64,000 nt of DNA, from the NCBI GenBank assembly GCA_013288145.1, contig JABDCJ010000004.1:1-64000 (forward strand). The letters run 5' to 3'. This document shows positions 18,025 to 27,075 of the stretch, in pieces (the first letter of the stretch is position 1; each line of letters opens with the position of its first letter). The stretch comes from Nitrososphaerota archaeon (GTDB taxonomy: Archaea; Thermoproteota; Nitrososphaeria; Nitrososphaerales; CADDZS01). Under the pieces are notes generated by a model, which was given only the letters and a program-made list of their open reading frames with translations, was not told where the DNA came from and did no database searches. The position numbers and the translations under genes are program-made.

Positions 18025-18523
18025 TAATCTAACGCCCTAAAAACTTGCCTTTCGCGAAAAAGACTGATGATAGAATAAACAAGATACGCCCAAAAGTATC
18101 TAGATATGAAAGGTTTCACAGCGGATGGTCCATTCTCTAGGATTTCTGATAAAAAGAATCTGATTTGTCTTTTGTCTGGTCAACTTTCGTAATAGAGAGT
18201 AGTGTAGAAAGAGAATATGATGCTAGAAGCGGGCATGGTTCTAAATTTTCATGCACTGTGTTACGAATACTGCTTGGGCTGTCATTCAACGATGCTTATG
18301 GTTTGTATCGATTCATATTCACAAACTCAGGTTAAGTACACCCGTTGTAGGGGTGCTATTCTGCATAGCATTTCAGTTAAATCGTAATTTTCAAGATCTG
18401 TGTCAGTACTTAGGACATGTTGATCCAAGTTGCTCTAACAAATTTGTCGTTTGAAAATCCGAATCGTCCAGAAAAGCACATGGTTTTATTAACGCACTGA
18501 TAAGTATCCAAACGTAGATTTCA
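18025..18523. other. Intergenic region
   Basis: No convincing gene. It holds a short hairpin AGATAC/GTATCT (18082-18101) that may end the upstream transcript and a TATA-like TTTTATTAA near 18484 serving the next gene. Confidence 0.4.
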
Positions 18524-19378
18524 ATGTGGAAATTCAATGTCAATACTGTTGCTTTCATGAGATTTCCATTAGAAAGGACGTTTGAGCTCATTTCAGAAGG
18601 TGGATTCGTTAATGTGGAACTTGGAGAATCCCATTTTGACATTTTCAAATTGACCAAATCGGAGTTCAGAAACATCATGGAGCTACTAAACAAAAATGGA
18701 CTAAAACTCTGTTCGGTCTTTGCAGAATATGGTTACGACGCGGTCAGAATGAGGAAATATTCTTTCGGGATCTCTTCTCCAAGGGAAGAGGACAGGGAAG
18801 TCGCGGTCAAAGAGATGAAGCGACTTATTGAGACTGCAGTAGAATTGGAATGCGACCTCATCGTTTCGGAACTTACCGGAGACAGGGACGACCCTGAAAG
18901 ATCAAAGAAATCTTTCATAAAGTCTGTAAATGAGATCATACCTACGTTAGATCAGACTGACAGTACGATGGTAGTAGAGGCTCACCCGGGAGACTTTATG
19001 GAAGACGCCTTTACGACAATCGATATCCTAAGATCATTTGGCTCAAAAAGAATTCGCTATAATTACTGTGTTCCGCACACGTTCATATTAGGGCATACCC
19101 CGAAAGAGATAATCATCTACTCTCGAGAAATCCTCACATATTGCCATGTTGCAGACTCTCTTAACCCAAATCGAATCTTCTTCTCGCCAGCATACTCCCC
19201 GAAAATCAAGCCACATCTTCACCTGATACCTGGTTTGGGCGACGTCGACTTTATGGAATACATTTCGACGCTTAAGGAAATAAAATTTGGGGGGGTCCTT
19301 ACACTTGATGCGTTCTCACACATGGATCGGCCATTAGCGGCGATGATTGAAACGAGGCGACGGGTGGAAAGCTATTAA
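18524..19378 (+). CDS. Second sugar phosphate isomerase/epimerase-like protein
   Basis: 284 aa, same TIM-barrel superfamily as the 17113 gene but only distantly similar. Metal/substrate residues are likely among E in FVNVELGES, E in VVEAHPGD, H in YCHVAD and D in LTLDAF. It ends 17 nt before the convergent Gfo/Idh/MocA gene. Exact reaction unknown. Confidence 0.75.
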   Translation: MWKFNVNTVAFMRFPLERTFELISEGGFVNVELGESHFDIFKLTKSEFRNIMELLNKNGLKLCSVFAEYGYDAVRMRKYSFGISSPREEDREVAVKEMKRLIETAVELECDLIVSELTGDRDDPERSKKSFIKSVNEIIPTLDQTDSTMVVEAHPGDFMEDAFTTIDILRSFGSKRIRYNYCVPHTFILGHTPKEIIIYSREILTYCHVADSLNPNRIFFSPAYSPKIKPHLHLIPGLGDVDFMEYISTLKEIKFGGVLTLDAFSHMDRPLAAMIETRRRVESY

Positions 19379-19394
19379 CAAAATGGCGGAAAAA

Positions 19395-20411
19395 TTATCT
19401 ATTGCTGAATAGGAAAATCGGAGTCAACTTTTGGGCTGATTCTGACGCTGCAAGTGCCAATTCGGCCGCGATTCGTCCGTCAGTTTCAGTCACTTTTGGC
19501 TCTCTGCCGGTCAGAATACATTCAACAAAATCCACTAATTCGTCTCGATAAGCTTCGGCGAATCGAGACTGGTACGAGGAGTAGCTTTCGTTTGATATCA
19601 CGGCTTTGCCTAACAAGGTGGTATTGGTCTGATTCCCCATCGACATCATTATGCCCCCTTCCGTGCCCAATACTTCCATTCGTACATCGTAAGCATACAT
19701 TGAGAAACCAGTGTCTATTTGTGCGATAGCTCCGCTATCCAGCCTCATAACTGCGTTAGCAGTATCAAAAGTCCCTGTTTTCTTAGCTTCATCGAACACC
19801 AGGGCGGCTCCTTCGGCGAAAATTCTTTTTATCTCCTGACCTGTCAACCACCGAATAGCGTCAAAATCGTGACTACAATTATCTGCAAATATTCCACCGC
19901 TTAGTTGGGGATCAGCGCCCCACCCTGCTACCGCCCCTGGGTCTCTGGCATGCGAAGTGATCAGAGTAATCTTGCCAATTTTACCTTCATCGATAAGTTG
20001 CTTTGCTCTAACGTGCGATCTGTCGAACCGCCTCATGAAACCGATCTGGAACTTTACACCGGCTCGCCGTCTTGCCCCGATCATTTCATCGGCTTCTCGA
20101 AGTGATGCAGCCATAGGTTTCTCGCAAAAGATATGCCTTCCCGATTCTGCAACGGCGACGACCATATCTTTCTTGAGGTATGTAGGTACCGAAATAACGA
20201 CTGCATCCACGTCTTTATTCTCCAGAAGCTGCTGAAAATCCGGATAAACGTTCTTAACGCCTAACTGGGCACCGAGATTTTTTGCCGCTCCGAAATTGCT
20301 ATCTGCTATCGCAACCAATTCAGCATTGGGAATATTGGTGGCGAGGTTTTCTGCGTGAACTCTTCCTATCGAACTTACTCCGACGATGCCGAAACGAACT
20401 TTGTTCGCCAT
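19395..20411 (-). CDS. Gfo/Idh/MocA family NAD(P)-dependent oxidoreductase
   Basis: 338 aa. N-terminal Rossmann fold with GVSSIGRVHAEN, then the conserved EKPMA motif (catalytic Lys) near 97 and a C-terminal alpha/beta domain with H-D in NCSHDFDAIRW. The pattern is that of myo-inositol 2-dehydrogenase-like enzymes oxidising polyols or sugars. Together with the two TIM barrels this supports a cyclitol or sugar pathway. Confidence 0.85.
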   Translation of the reverse strand: MANKVRFGIVGVSSIGRVHAENLATNIPNAELVAIADSNFGAAKNLGAQLGVKNVYPDFQQLLENKDVDAVVISVPTYLKKDMVVAVAESGRHIFCEKPMAASLREADEMIGARRRAGVKFQIGFMRRFDRSHVRAKQLIDEGKIGKITLITSHARDPGAVAGWGADPQLSGGIFADNCSHDFDAIRWLTGQEIKRIFAEGAALVFDEAKKTGTFDTANAVMRLDSGAIAQIDTGFSMYAYDVRMEVLGTEGGIMMSMGNQTNTTLLGKAVISNESYSSYQSRFAEAYRDELVDFVECILTGREPKVTETDGRIAAELALAASESAQKLTPIFLFSNR

Positions 20412-20748
20412 GAGCTATCAAGAAAACCTGTTTTATGGATTAATAGTTGGGCAGTCCTAAAAATCACATTTGCGGTACAAGAAGTATTTTTCTGCGATGG
20501 TCGATTTCAACAAATGACAGGTTTATCGGTGAACTTGGATCTATCTATGGTTTTTATTCTTCGACAGCCTGGACCAAATTGGAACGCCGTGGGGATACTC
20601 TAGTACGCCGAAATTATTTAGGAACCTCATCAGACTCGCCTGCGTCATTGTTTCTATCAACTCTTCGTTGATCCCTTTCTTTATCTGCGTAGTCTGAGAC
20701 AGCCAAGAATTACTTTAAAGAGACTATCTCCGTGTGGGTAAGCGATCC
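20412..20748. other. Intergenic region with promoter of the alcohol dehydrogenase
   Basis: Open frames here are short and unconvincing. A TATA box CTTTAAAG at about 20713-20720 lies ~29 bp before ATG 20749, which supports that start over the upstream GTG 20734. Confidence 0.45.
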
Positions 20749-21771
20749 ATGAAGAGCGCCGTGTTTTCCGCCCCACACAATATGCAAGTCAAGGAGGTTG
20801 AAATTCCAAGCTACAAAGATGATGAAATACTGGTGAGGGTGAAAGCTTGTGGAATCTGCGGCACAGACGTCGAATGTTATCTTGGAAATTCCATAGAAGG
20901 AGTCTTTCCCTATGTGCCTGGTCACGAATGGAGTGGAGAGGTTTCCGAAGTTGGAGACGCTGTTACCTCCTTGAAAAAGGGCGACAAAGTCGTTGGGCAA
21001 ACGGTCGAACCCTGCGGGATCTGTGATAGGTGCAAGAACGGAATGAATCCAGAGCTCTGTCGGAACCCCCGAGTCTTTGGGTTCACACCCGCGACTCCCG
21101 GCGGTTTCTCGGAATACAGTGTTAGGAAGGAGAGGTTTCTCTCAAAACTGCCCGGAAATTGTTCCTTTATAGAGGGGGCACTTGTGGAACCGTTCTCAGT
21201 GGCATATTACGGGGTCTGGGTAAACGGAGGTGGCGTCCAGGCATCTGAGGATGTCGTGATAACCGGACTTGGACCGATAGGGCTTTTCGCTTTGGCTGCT
21301 GTAAAAGTCGTCGGTGCTCGGACTATCTGCGTCGACCCAATAGAAAGGCGACGCGAACTTGCCCTAAATTTGGGCGCCGACGTCGTAATCGACCCGAGCA
21401 AGAAGGACGCAACAGACGAGATTCTCTCCTTGACGGGAGGATTCGGAGCGGATCTTGTCGTCGACGCCTCCGGTAGTCCTTCCGCACTCGGGAAAATCGT
21501 CGACATGGCAGACAACGGTGGGAGAATATCGTTGATTGGGAATAGTTTCAACAAGACAATCCCTGTCGAAATATGGAAGGTGGTGATGAAAGGGCTATCG
21601 ATCAGGGGATCGGCAGGATCCAGGTTTCAGTCTGCGATCGAACTGATTGCCGGTAGGAAAGTAGACCTGCTTTCACTGGTATCGCACAAGTTCTCCTTGC
21701 CCGACGTGGGGGACGCGTTCGAGCTAGCATCAAAGCGCGTCGAGAGCATCAAGATACTGGTTTTGCCCTAA
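20749..21771 (+). CDS. Zinc-dependent alcohol/polyol dehydrogenase (MDR family)
   Basis: 340 aa from ATG 20749. Catalytic zinc ligands are in GICGTDVE (Cys) and GHEW (His-Glu); structural zinc comes from four cysteines in CGICDRCKNGMNPELC. The Rossmann motif is GLGPIGLFAL. It resembles sorbitol/threonine dehydrogenases and would oxidise a secondary alcohol with NAD(P). A nearly leaderless mRNA is predicted from the TATA spacing. It fits the polyol-catabolism theme of its neighbours. Confidence 0.85.
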   Translation: MKSAVFSAPHNMQVKEVEIPSYKDDEILVRVKACGICGTDVECYLGNSIEGVFPYVPGHEWSGEVSEVGDAVTSLKKGDKVVGQTVEPCGICDRCKNGMNPELCRNPRVFGFTPATPGGFSEYSVRKERFLSKLPGNCSFIEGALVEPFSVAYYGVWVNGGGVQASEDVVITGLGPIGLFALAAVKVVGARTICVDPIERRRELALNLGADVVIDPSKKDATDEILSLTGGFGADLVVDASGSPSALGKIVDMADNGGRISLIGNSFNKTIPVEIWKVVMKGLSIRGSAGSRFQSAIELIAGRKVDLLSLVSHKFSLPDVGDAFELASKRVESIKILVLP

Positions 21772-21850
21772 ACTTCTTGCAGTCAGCGCTTGGAGCTGCA
21801 ACTTCAAAATCGCGTCGTTTCAGAAGGAAAAATCGGCGAGCCTGATAAAC

Positions 21851-22996
21851 CTACTTGAGGGCAGGATCGTCACTCATCGCCTGAAGGTATAGACCGTGGA
21901 AATGGTTGATTACGTTCTCCAATTCATTGACCTTACCGCCGACAAAAACCTCGGAGTTCAGGCCCGCTTGCTGCTGCTCACAAATCCGCCAATCCTGCTT
22001 TAAGACGAAATCGATCCATTTGAGAGCCTCACTTGCGTCGTCGACACAACCCTTCCACTTGTGCGCGAAGAAATCGAAAGTCACCCTGCATTTTCTCGGA
22101 CCCGCCGGCCAGGGTATTAGGGTGTTCGCCCATGATGGCGAGAAATTGAACTGACAGTTGGGAAAAGTATTGGGCATCTGTAAACAGTTGTCTTCAACAT
22201 CAGATTCCGACAATCCCAGTGTTTTCAGACTATTCAATTGGCCTGCATCACGGGTCTTAGTAGATGCTATGTAGTCCTTCCATTGGAACAGAGTGTAATT
22301 TCCGCGTATGCGGGTTTGATCGTATGCTGAATGGTCTCGATAAAAGGGCTTCAGAGTTTCGGGATGGACGGTTGGACAATGGTAGCACTCGTTGCCGTTT
22401 TCTACGGCAACCTTCCAATCCGAGTTCACTTCGTATCGTAATCCCCCAATGTAGACCATCTCCTCGGTGTCGTATCTACCAAACCTCTCTTCAAAATCAC
22501 CTAAGAAAGATTCTAAAGGTTCACAGTCTGGGTCAAGATTTACGAAAATGAATCCCCTCCAGAGCTGAAGTTTTACAGGGTAGAGGGAGTAATCTTCTTT
22601 CTTGAAACCTGAATATCTTTCAAAATCTGGGCACCCAATAAGTCGGCCATCCAGGTTGAATGTCCAGGCGTGGTATGGACACTGGATGTTTGACACAGTC
22701 TTCGATTCATTGACTAACTTCGTCCCGCGATGCGTACATACGTTGTAAAAGGCTTGAATTTTTCCATTTACGGATCTAGTAACAAGGATAGCGCGGTTAC
22801 CAATGGTCATTGGAAGTAAACTTCCGGGCTCATGAAGTTGACTAATATGTCCGACAACCAGCCACTTTTTGTAAAAGATTCTTTCAAGTTCGGAGTTGTA
22901 CACTTCCTCAGATGTGTAGAAATAAGATGGAAAAGAATACGCCATCGAGGGGTTATCAAGGACCCTCTGCATTTCACGTTCCAAAACGAAGGTCAT
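21851..22996 (-). CDS. Rieske non-heme iron oxygenase, large subunit
   Basis: 381 aa. The Rieske 2Fe-2S site is C87-x-H89...C106-x2-H109, and the mononuclear iron site includes H206 and H211 in NECYHCPTVHPE with bridging E203. The layout resembles choline/glycine-betaine/carnitine-type monooxygenases more than ring-hydroxylating dioxygenases. No reductase gene is visible next to it, so it must use a ferredoxin/reductase from elsewhere. The nearby CoA-transferase and enoyl-CoA hydratase make a quaternary-amine or carnitine-like substrate possible but unproven. Confidence 0.85.
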   Translation of the reverse strand: MTFVLEREMQRVLDNPSMAYSFPSYFYTSEEVYNSELERIFYKKWLVVGHISQLHEPGSLLPMTIGNRAILVTRSVNGKIQAFYNVCTHRGTKLVNESKTVSNIQCPYHAWTFNLDGRLIGCPDFERYSGFKKEDYSLYPVKLQLWRGFIFVNLDPDCEPLESFLGDFEERFGRYDTEEMVYIGGLRYEVNSDWKVAVENGNECYHCPTVHPETLKPFYRDHSAYDQTRIRGNYTLFQWKDYIASTKTRDAGQLNSLKTLGLSESDVEDNCLQMPNTFPNCQFNFSPSWANTLIPWPAGPRKCRVTFDFFAHKWKGCVDDASEALKWIDFVLKQDWRICEQQQAGLNSEVFVGGKVNELENVINHFHGLYLQAMSDDPALK

Positions 22997-23112
22997 TTCT
23001 CCAGATCTACCTCGCCAAGCATCGCGGACAATTTAATCTTTTTCCGGAGTATCCAATTCCACCCCTTGGGTGACCGGGCGATTTAGAAACACATTGAACT
23101 TCTGAAGTTTTG

Positions 23113-25161
23113 TCAGCTCGCCGGTGTAACTGTATTGAACACCATCGTAGTGGAATCTCCCATAGATGTCGGATCGACGAACCCACCATTTACCATCGCC
23201 TTATTCCAGACGATTGTTCCAGTTCCGAATGGGAGGTTGGGCAAACCGAGGAAGATGTATGGTACGTCGTTGTTTATCTGCTCCTGTGCGGTCGTGCAGG
23301 CGGATTGGATAAGTGTCGTATTAGTTGTGCCTATGAGATCTTTCACGCATGGTTGAACAATGGGATTTGAATAGACTGCATCATTGAAAACTAAGGACGA
23401 GTTACTGACCAAATATATCCACCAGTCAATGGGCGTGTCATCGGTCGGAGCGAAGAAACCTCCCATCGAAGCCATCTGCGGAATTTGCTGCGACATATTG
23501 ACGTTCTGGGCGTAAGTCAAGTACATCAGCGAGGAAAATGAAGACTCCGTGTCAATCTGTATGTTCACGTTTATCCCTATGTTCTGGAGGTCTCCCTGAA
23601 TAGCTTCAGCAATATTGCTGCATATAGAACAGGTCGAAGAAGCCAAATAGGTAATCGTAGGCGGACTGCTCAATTTCGCCGCCGCGATCTCCTGCTTGGC
23701 AAGTGTTAGGTTGAAATAATCGACTACGGACTGGTTGCCAAAGTTATAGTATGCTCCATCCGCTGGTACGGATGGTCCGTTGTACTGGGTGATGCCACCG
23801 TAAAAGGCCACCTTGGCAAGATTGCTATAGTTGATCGCATGGACGATTGCTTGTCTCACCAGAGTAATGTTAGTCGGATACCTCTGAGTGTTTAGAGATA
23901 TTATGTAAAACAAATTCGAGTCCTTTCCCAATGATAATTGGCCATACTTGCTGTTGTTCTGTACTAGCGCATAGTCAGACCCGTAGATCGAAGATAGTTG
24001 GGTCACGCCCGTCGAAAGATCTACGTACCTGCTGATGTCATCGGTCTTTGCAGATATAACGACGTTCTTGAAATGCCCCGGGTCAATGTACGGGTTCGCG
24101 CTGATTTGCGCTTGAGTGAGGTTTCTCCCCCAATAGGTCGGATTCTGTGAGAACTCGACAAAGGAGTTTTCGGATACTTTGGTAACCGCGTAGGGACCTG
24201 TGCCAGGAATTGGGTTCTGGTTAAAGTAAGTGTTGAAGCTCCCCGGCGTACCGAAACCACCGTGCTGGAGAACATACTGAGTATCAAACAATAGTCCACC
24301 GACTGAGATCAGCGTTCCCACGAAGAAGTTAAACGGAGAACTCAGGTGGAAAACGATCGTGTTAGGGCCTGTCACGTAAATCGGCCACGAGCTATTTGTC
24401 ATGATGTTCATGAGGGCAGAGGAGGGGTTGACAAGACCGCTCTGGTTCATCAAAGTAATCGTCGCCGGACCAAAGCGCACCGCCGTAGTGTTGAACATAT
24501 TGTAACCGTTCATGAAGGCGGAACTATTTGCGTCAATGAAGTAGAGTCCGTATATGTCCCCCCAGACCTGGTAGGAGTTGAACGGGTCTCCGTTAGAAAA
24601 TGTCACGCCTTGCCTTAGATTGAAAGTGTAGGTCTCGCCGTCCGCGGCCACGCTCCAGTTAACAGCAAGGTCCGGAAGATATTGGACAACTCCATGCGAA
24701 TACAGTGCCGACGCATTTACATCAACAAGAGGTTGGTTTACCGTGTACTCAGGCCAATTGGGGTAAGGAGCGCAAGCACATGCAGAAGCCAATTCATTAA
24801 GATCGTCTACGGGCCAAGATGTATCGTCAATCGAAAGTGTTTGAGGGATATTGCTGCTGGAGCTGCTACCGGTCGAGCTAGTACTCGTCTGTGTCTGCAT
24901 AGTACTCGAAGCGGAGGAGCTTGTTGCACTCAGGCTGGAACTTGAAGAAGAAGATGAAGTTGAAGAACTTGAAGGACTTGAAGAAGTTGATGAAGTTGAA
25001 GGACTTGACGAGCTTGATGAACTTGAAGTAGTTGAAGAAGTTGAAGAAGTAGTTCCGGTGTTCGGTCTATAGGCGACGAGCACACCAATGGCTGCAGCAA
25101 TTATCAAAATTACAACAATGACAACGACAGCAACCGCACGGGATATCCCTTTTAGCGACAT
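23113..25161 (-). CDS. Extracellular peptide/nickel-type ABC substrate-binding protein (SBP_bac_5)
   Basis: About 682 aa from ATG 25161 (an upstream in-frame ATG at 25209 is less likely). The N-terminus, MSLKGISRAVAVVVIVVILI, looks like an archaeal class III (pilin-like) signal with K-G before the hydrophobic helix, as in bindosome sugar-binding proteins of Sulfolobales. A long Ser/Thr linker (about 36-105) is followed by the SBP_bac_5 fold (…YTFNLRQGVTFSNGDPFNSYQVWGD…, …PGTGPYAVTK…). It captures oligopeptides or similar solutes at the cell surface. No permease or ATPase genes adjoin it, so it is an orphan receptor. Confidence 0.85.
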   Translation of the reverse strand: MSLKGISRAVAVVVIVVILIIAAAIGVLVAYRPNTGTTSSTSSTTSSSSSSSSPSTSSTSSSPSSSSTSSSSSSSSLSATSSSASSTMQTQTSTSSTGSSSSSNIPQTLSIDDTSWPVDDLNELASACACAPYPNWPEYTVNQPLVDVNASALYSHGVVQYLPDLAVNWSVAADGETYTFNLRQGVTFSNGDPFNSYQVWGDIYGLYFIDANSSAFMNGYNMFNTTAVRFGPATITLMNQSGLVNPSSALMNIMTNSSWPIYVTGPNTIVFHLSSPFNFFVGTLISVGGLLFDTQYVLQHGGFGTPGSFNTYFNQNPIPGTGPYAVTKVSENSFVEFSQNPTYWGRNLTQAQISANPYIDPGHFKNVVISAKTDDISRYVDLSTGVTQLSSIYGSDYALVQNNSKYGQLSLGKDSNLFYIISLNTQRYPTNITLVRQAIVHAINYSNLAKVAFYGGITQYNGPSVPADGAYYNFGNQSVVDYFNLTLAKQEIAAAKLSSPPTITYLASSTCSICSNIAEAIQGDLQNIGINVNIQIDTESSFSSLMYLTYAQNVNMSQQIPQMASMGGFFAPTDDTPIDWWIYLVSNSSLVFNDAVYSNPIVQPCVKDLIGTTNTTLIQSACTTAQEQINNDVPYIFLGLPNLPFGTGTIVWNKAMVNGGFVDPTSMGDSTTMVFNTVTPAS

Positions 25162-25415
25162 AATAGCTATGACGTGCAGAAATGAAGAGGATTTAACTCT
25201 TGTCTTCATTTTCGTGCCTGATTTTTGTACGATTGTTGCAGGCTTAACAAGAGCACAATCGGTTCTACGATATTGAACTGAGGAGGTAGAAAAAACTCTC
25301 AGCGCCTGAATAGCGTGCTTACACTTGCTTTATCACATTAGGTGATTGCCGAGGTCGTTTCTTCGGAAAAATGCTATATTTGGAAGCTTAATTCTTTCAG
25401 GGCGCGTGTAGCTAT

Positions 25416-26480
25416 TTGGCGTCATCAAAACAAATTCCAACATCTGTAGTGGGAAGCGTTACCAGACCAGTCTGGTTGATAGAAGCTAGAAAGGCCTTTG
25501 ACCGTGGAGAGCTAGATAGAAATGAGCTGAATAGACTCAACGATTACGCAGCTGAGCTTACAATCAAAGAACTTGAAAAAACAGGACTAGATGAAATTAG
25601 CGACGGCGAGCAAAGACGAACGAATTTTTTCGAATATTTAACTGAAGCCGTTGAAGGCTTTGAATCTCACAGAATTCCCTTGCAATTTGGAGCGGAAACC
25701 TACTGGGAACCCGTGCTTACTGGGAGGATCAGATGGCAGGACCCTGCAGCTGTTAAGGAATTAGCATTTTCAAAAAAATTTACTGACAAACCGGTTAAAG
25801 TGGCGTTGCCAGCCATTACTAGGCTACTTCGTTTCTATCCGTCTGAGGGTATACCCCAATACAGTCGTGATAGGTTTACGGAGGACTTGATTAGGCTTCT
25901 CCGGTTTGAACATCGGTCCCTGTTGGATGCTGGTGTCTCGAGCATTCAGATAGACTGGCCAGATGTAACTCCACTTTCGAGTTTAACTGACCGGCGAGAA
26001 GCTTCACAGAAATTGAATGAGTATCTTCAGCTGGTTAATGAGACTATCAGGGATTTTCCTTCGGAAAAACTACATGTTCACATATGCTTTGGAAATCATA
26101 AAGCTACCCATCGAATAACTGGAGGCAGTTTCAAAAATCTCTTTCCAGAGCTATACGATCTAAAAGTTCATGGTTATCTCTTGGAGCTTGCGAATCCTCA
26201 TCACGAAGATGACGTGGAGATCTTCAAAGAGTACCCGGTTCCGAATGGAAAGAGAATTTACGCGGGATTGATCGATGTAAAAACTCCAGACGTTGAGCCG
26301 CTCTGGTTAGTGAGAAAAAGGCTGGATCGAGTTGCAAATTTTATCGATCGCTCATCGCTAGGAGCGACGACTGATTGTGGATTCGCTCCCGGATGGTACT
26401 CGTACTTGATTCCTCGACCAGTGAACTTCCAGAAGTTGACCAACTTGGTTAATGTGGTTAAAGAATTCAACGCTTCTTGA
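25416..26480 (+). CDS. Cobalamin-independent methionine synthase-like (MetE C-terminal family) protein
   Basis: 354 aa from TTG 25416; TATA-like CTATATTTG lies about 40 nt upstream. UROD/MetE-like barrel with zinc-ligand candidates in HVHICFGNH and TTDCGFAPGW. Proteins of this length with only the catalytic half occur in archaeal methionine synthesis and as methyltransferases in catabolic clusters. Because it sits among oxygenase and CoA genes, a catabolic demethylation or methyl-transfer role is possible. Confidence 0.75.
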   Translation: MASSKQIPTSVVGSVTRPVWLIEARKAFDRGELDRNELNRLNDYAAELTIKELEKTGLDEISDGEQRRTNFFEYLTEAVEGFESHRIPLQFGAETYWEPVLTGRIRWQDPAAVKELAFSKKFTDKPVKVALPAITRLLRFYPSEGIPQYSRDRFTEDLIRLLRFEHRSLLDAGVSSIQIDWPDVTPLSSLTDRREASQKLNEYLQLVNETIRDFPSEKLHVHICFGNHKATHRITGGSFKNLFPELYDLKVHGYLLELANPHHEDDVEIFKEYPVPNGKRIYAGLIDVKTPDVEPLWLVRKRLDRVANFIDRSSLGATTDCGFAPGWYSYLIPRPVNFQKLTNLVNVVKEFNAS

Positions 26481-26677
26481 GCCGGACCTTTGGCTATAAC
26501 ATCAAAACTCTGTTAAGACAAACAAAAACCTTCAGAGTTCAAATTAATTAGAAATTAAGTGCCGGGAGTCGCCACGCGGTCATCGATGAAAGAACGACCT
26601 TCTGATAGAACTCATCACTGACCTGCCACTATATACAGCCTTAAGTATCAATGGACAATTTTTCCGGTTAGAGTAAA

Positions 26678-26989
26678 ATGCCAATCTTGGTCTCAATGTA
26701 CAATCTGAAGCAAGGGGTGAGCATGGAAGCCTACAAGAAATATTCGAGAGATCTTGATCAAGTAGTTACCCCTAAACAGCCTGGAGTGAGGAGTTTCAAA
26801 ATCTATGAGATAAAGTCCACAGAAAACGAGAAACCGAAGTATCAAATCTTCGAAATTATTGATGTCGAAAGTTGGGATGCTTGGCAAAAAGTATTGAAAA
26901 GCGATGCCTTCAAGCAAGTTGTGGATGAGTGGCCCGGAGATCCCGACACTGTTCAATTAGTTATGGGAGACAGAATCGAGCCGGCCTGA
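26678..26989 (+). CDS. Dimeric alpha-beta barrel protein (EthD/REDY-like)
   Basis: 103 aa with the ferredoxin-like ABM fold pattern: MPILVSMYNLKQGVSMEAYKKY..., a central …FKIYEIKSTENEKPKYQIFEIIDVESWDAWQKVLKS… and a final beta strand. Such proteins act as small mono-oxygenase-like or lyase-like enzymes or bind products in degradation pathways. A TATA box CTATATAC lies near 26630. Function not assignable. Confidence 0.6.
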   Translation: MPILVSMYNLKQGVSMEAYKKYSRDLDQVVTPKQPGVRSFKIYEIKSTENEKPKYQIFEIIDVESWDAWQKVLKSDAFKQVVDEWPGDPDTVQLVMGDRIEPA

Positions 26990-27075
26990 TCGCCTCGAAA
27001 TCTACTTTGTAAAGGATAACTGTTGCTAAAGGAATTTTTTGTCATGGAATGCCCAGAGTAGATTTTGAACAAAAT

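Noticed and set aside
18251..18454. 67-codon plus-strand frame between the two isomerase genes
   Set aside because: Irregular composition and no start signal; considered chance.
20447..20671. 74-codon frame before the alcohol dehydrogenase
   Set aside because: Not family-like; the TATA box of the dehydrogenase lies just after it and explains the region better.
24851..25072. Plus-strand frame rich in Glu/Leu/Val opposite the binding protein
   Set aside because: It is the antisense of the Ser/Thr linker repeats; composition reflects the low-complexity codons, not a gene.
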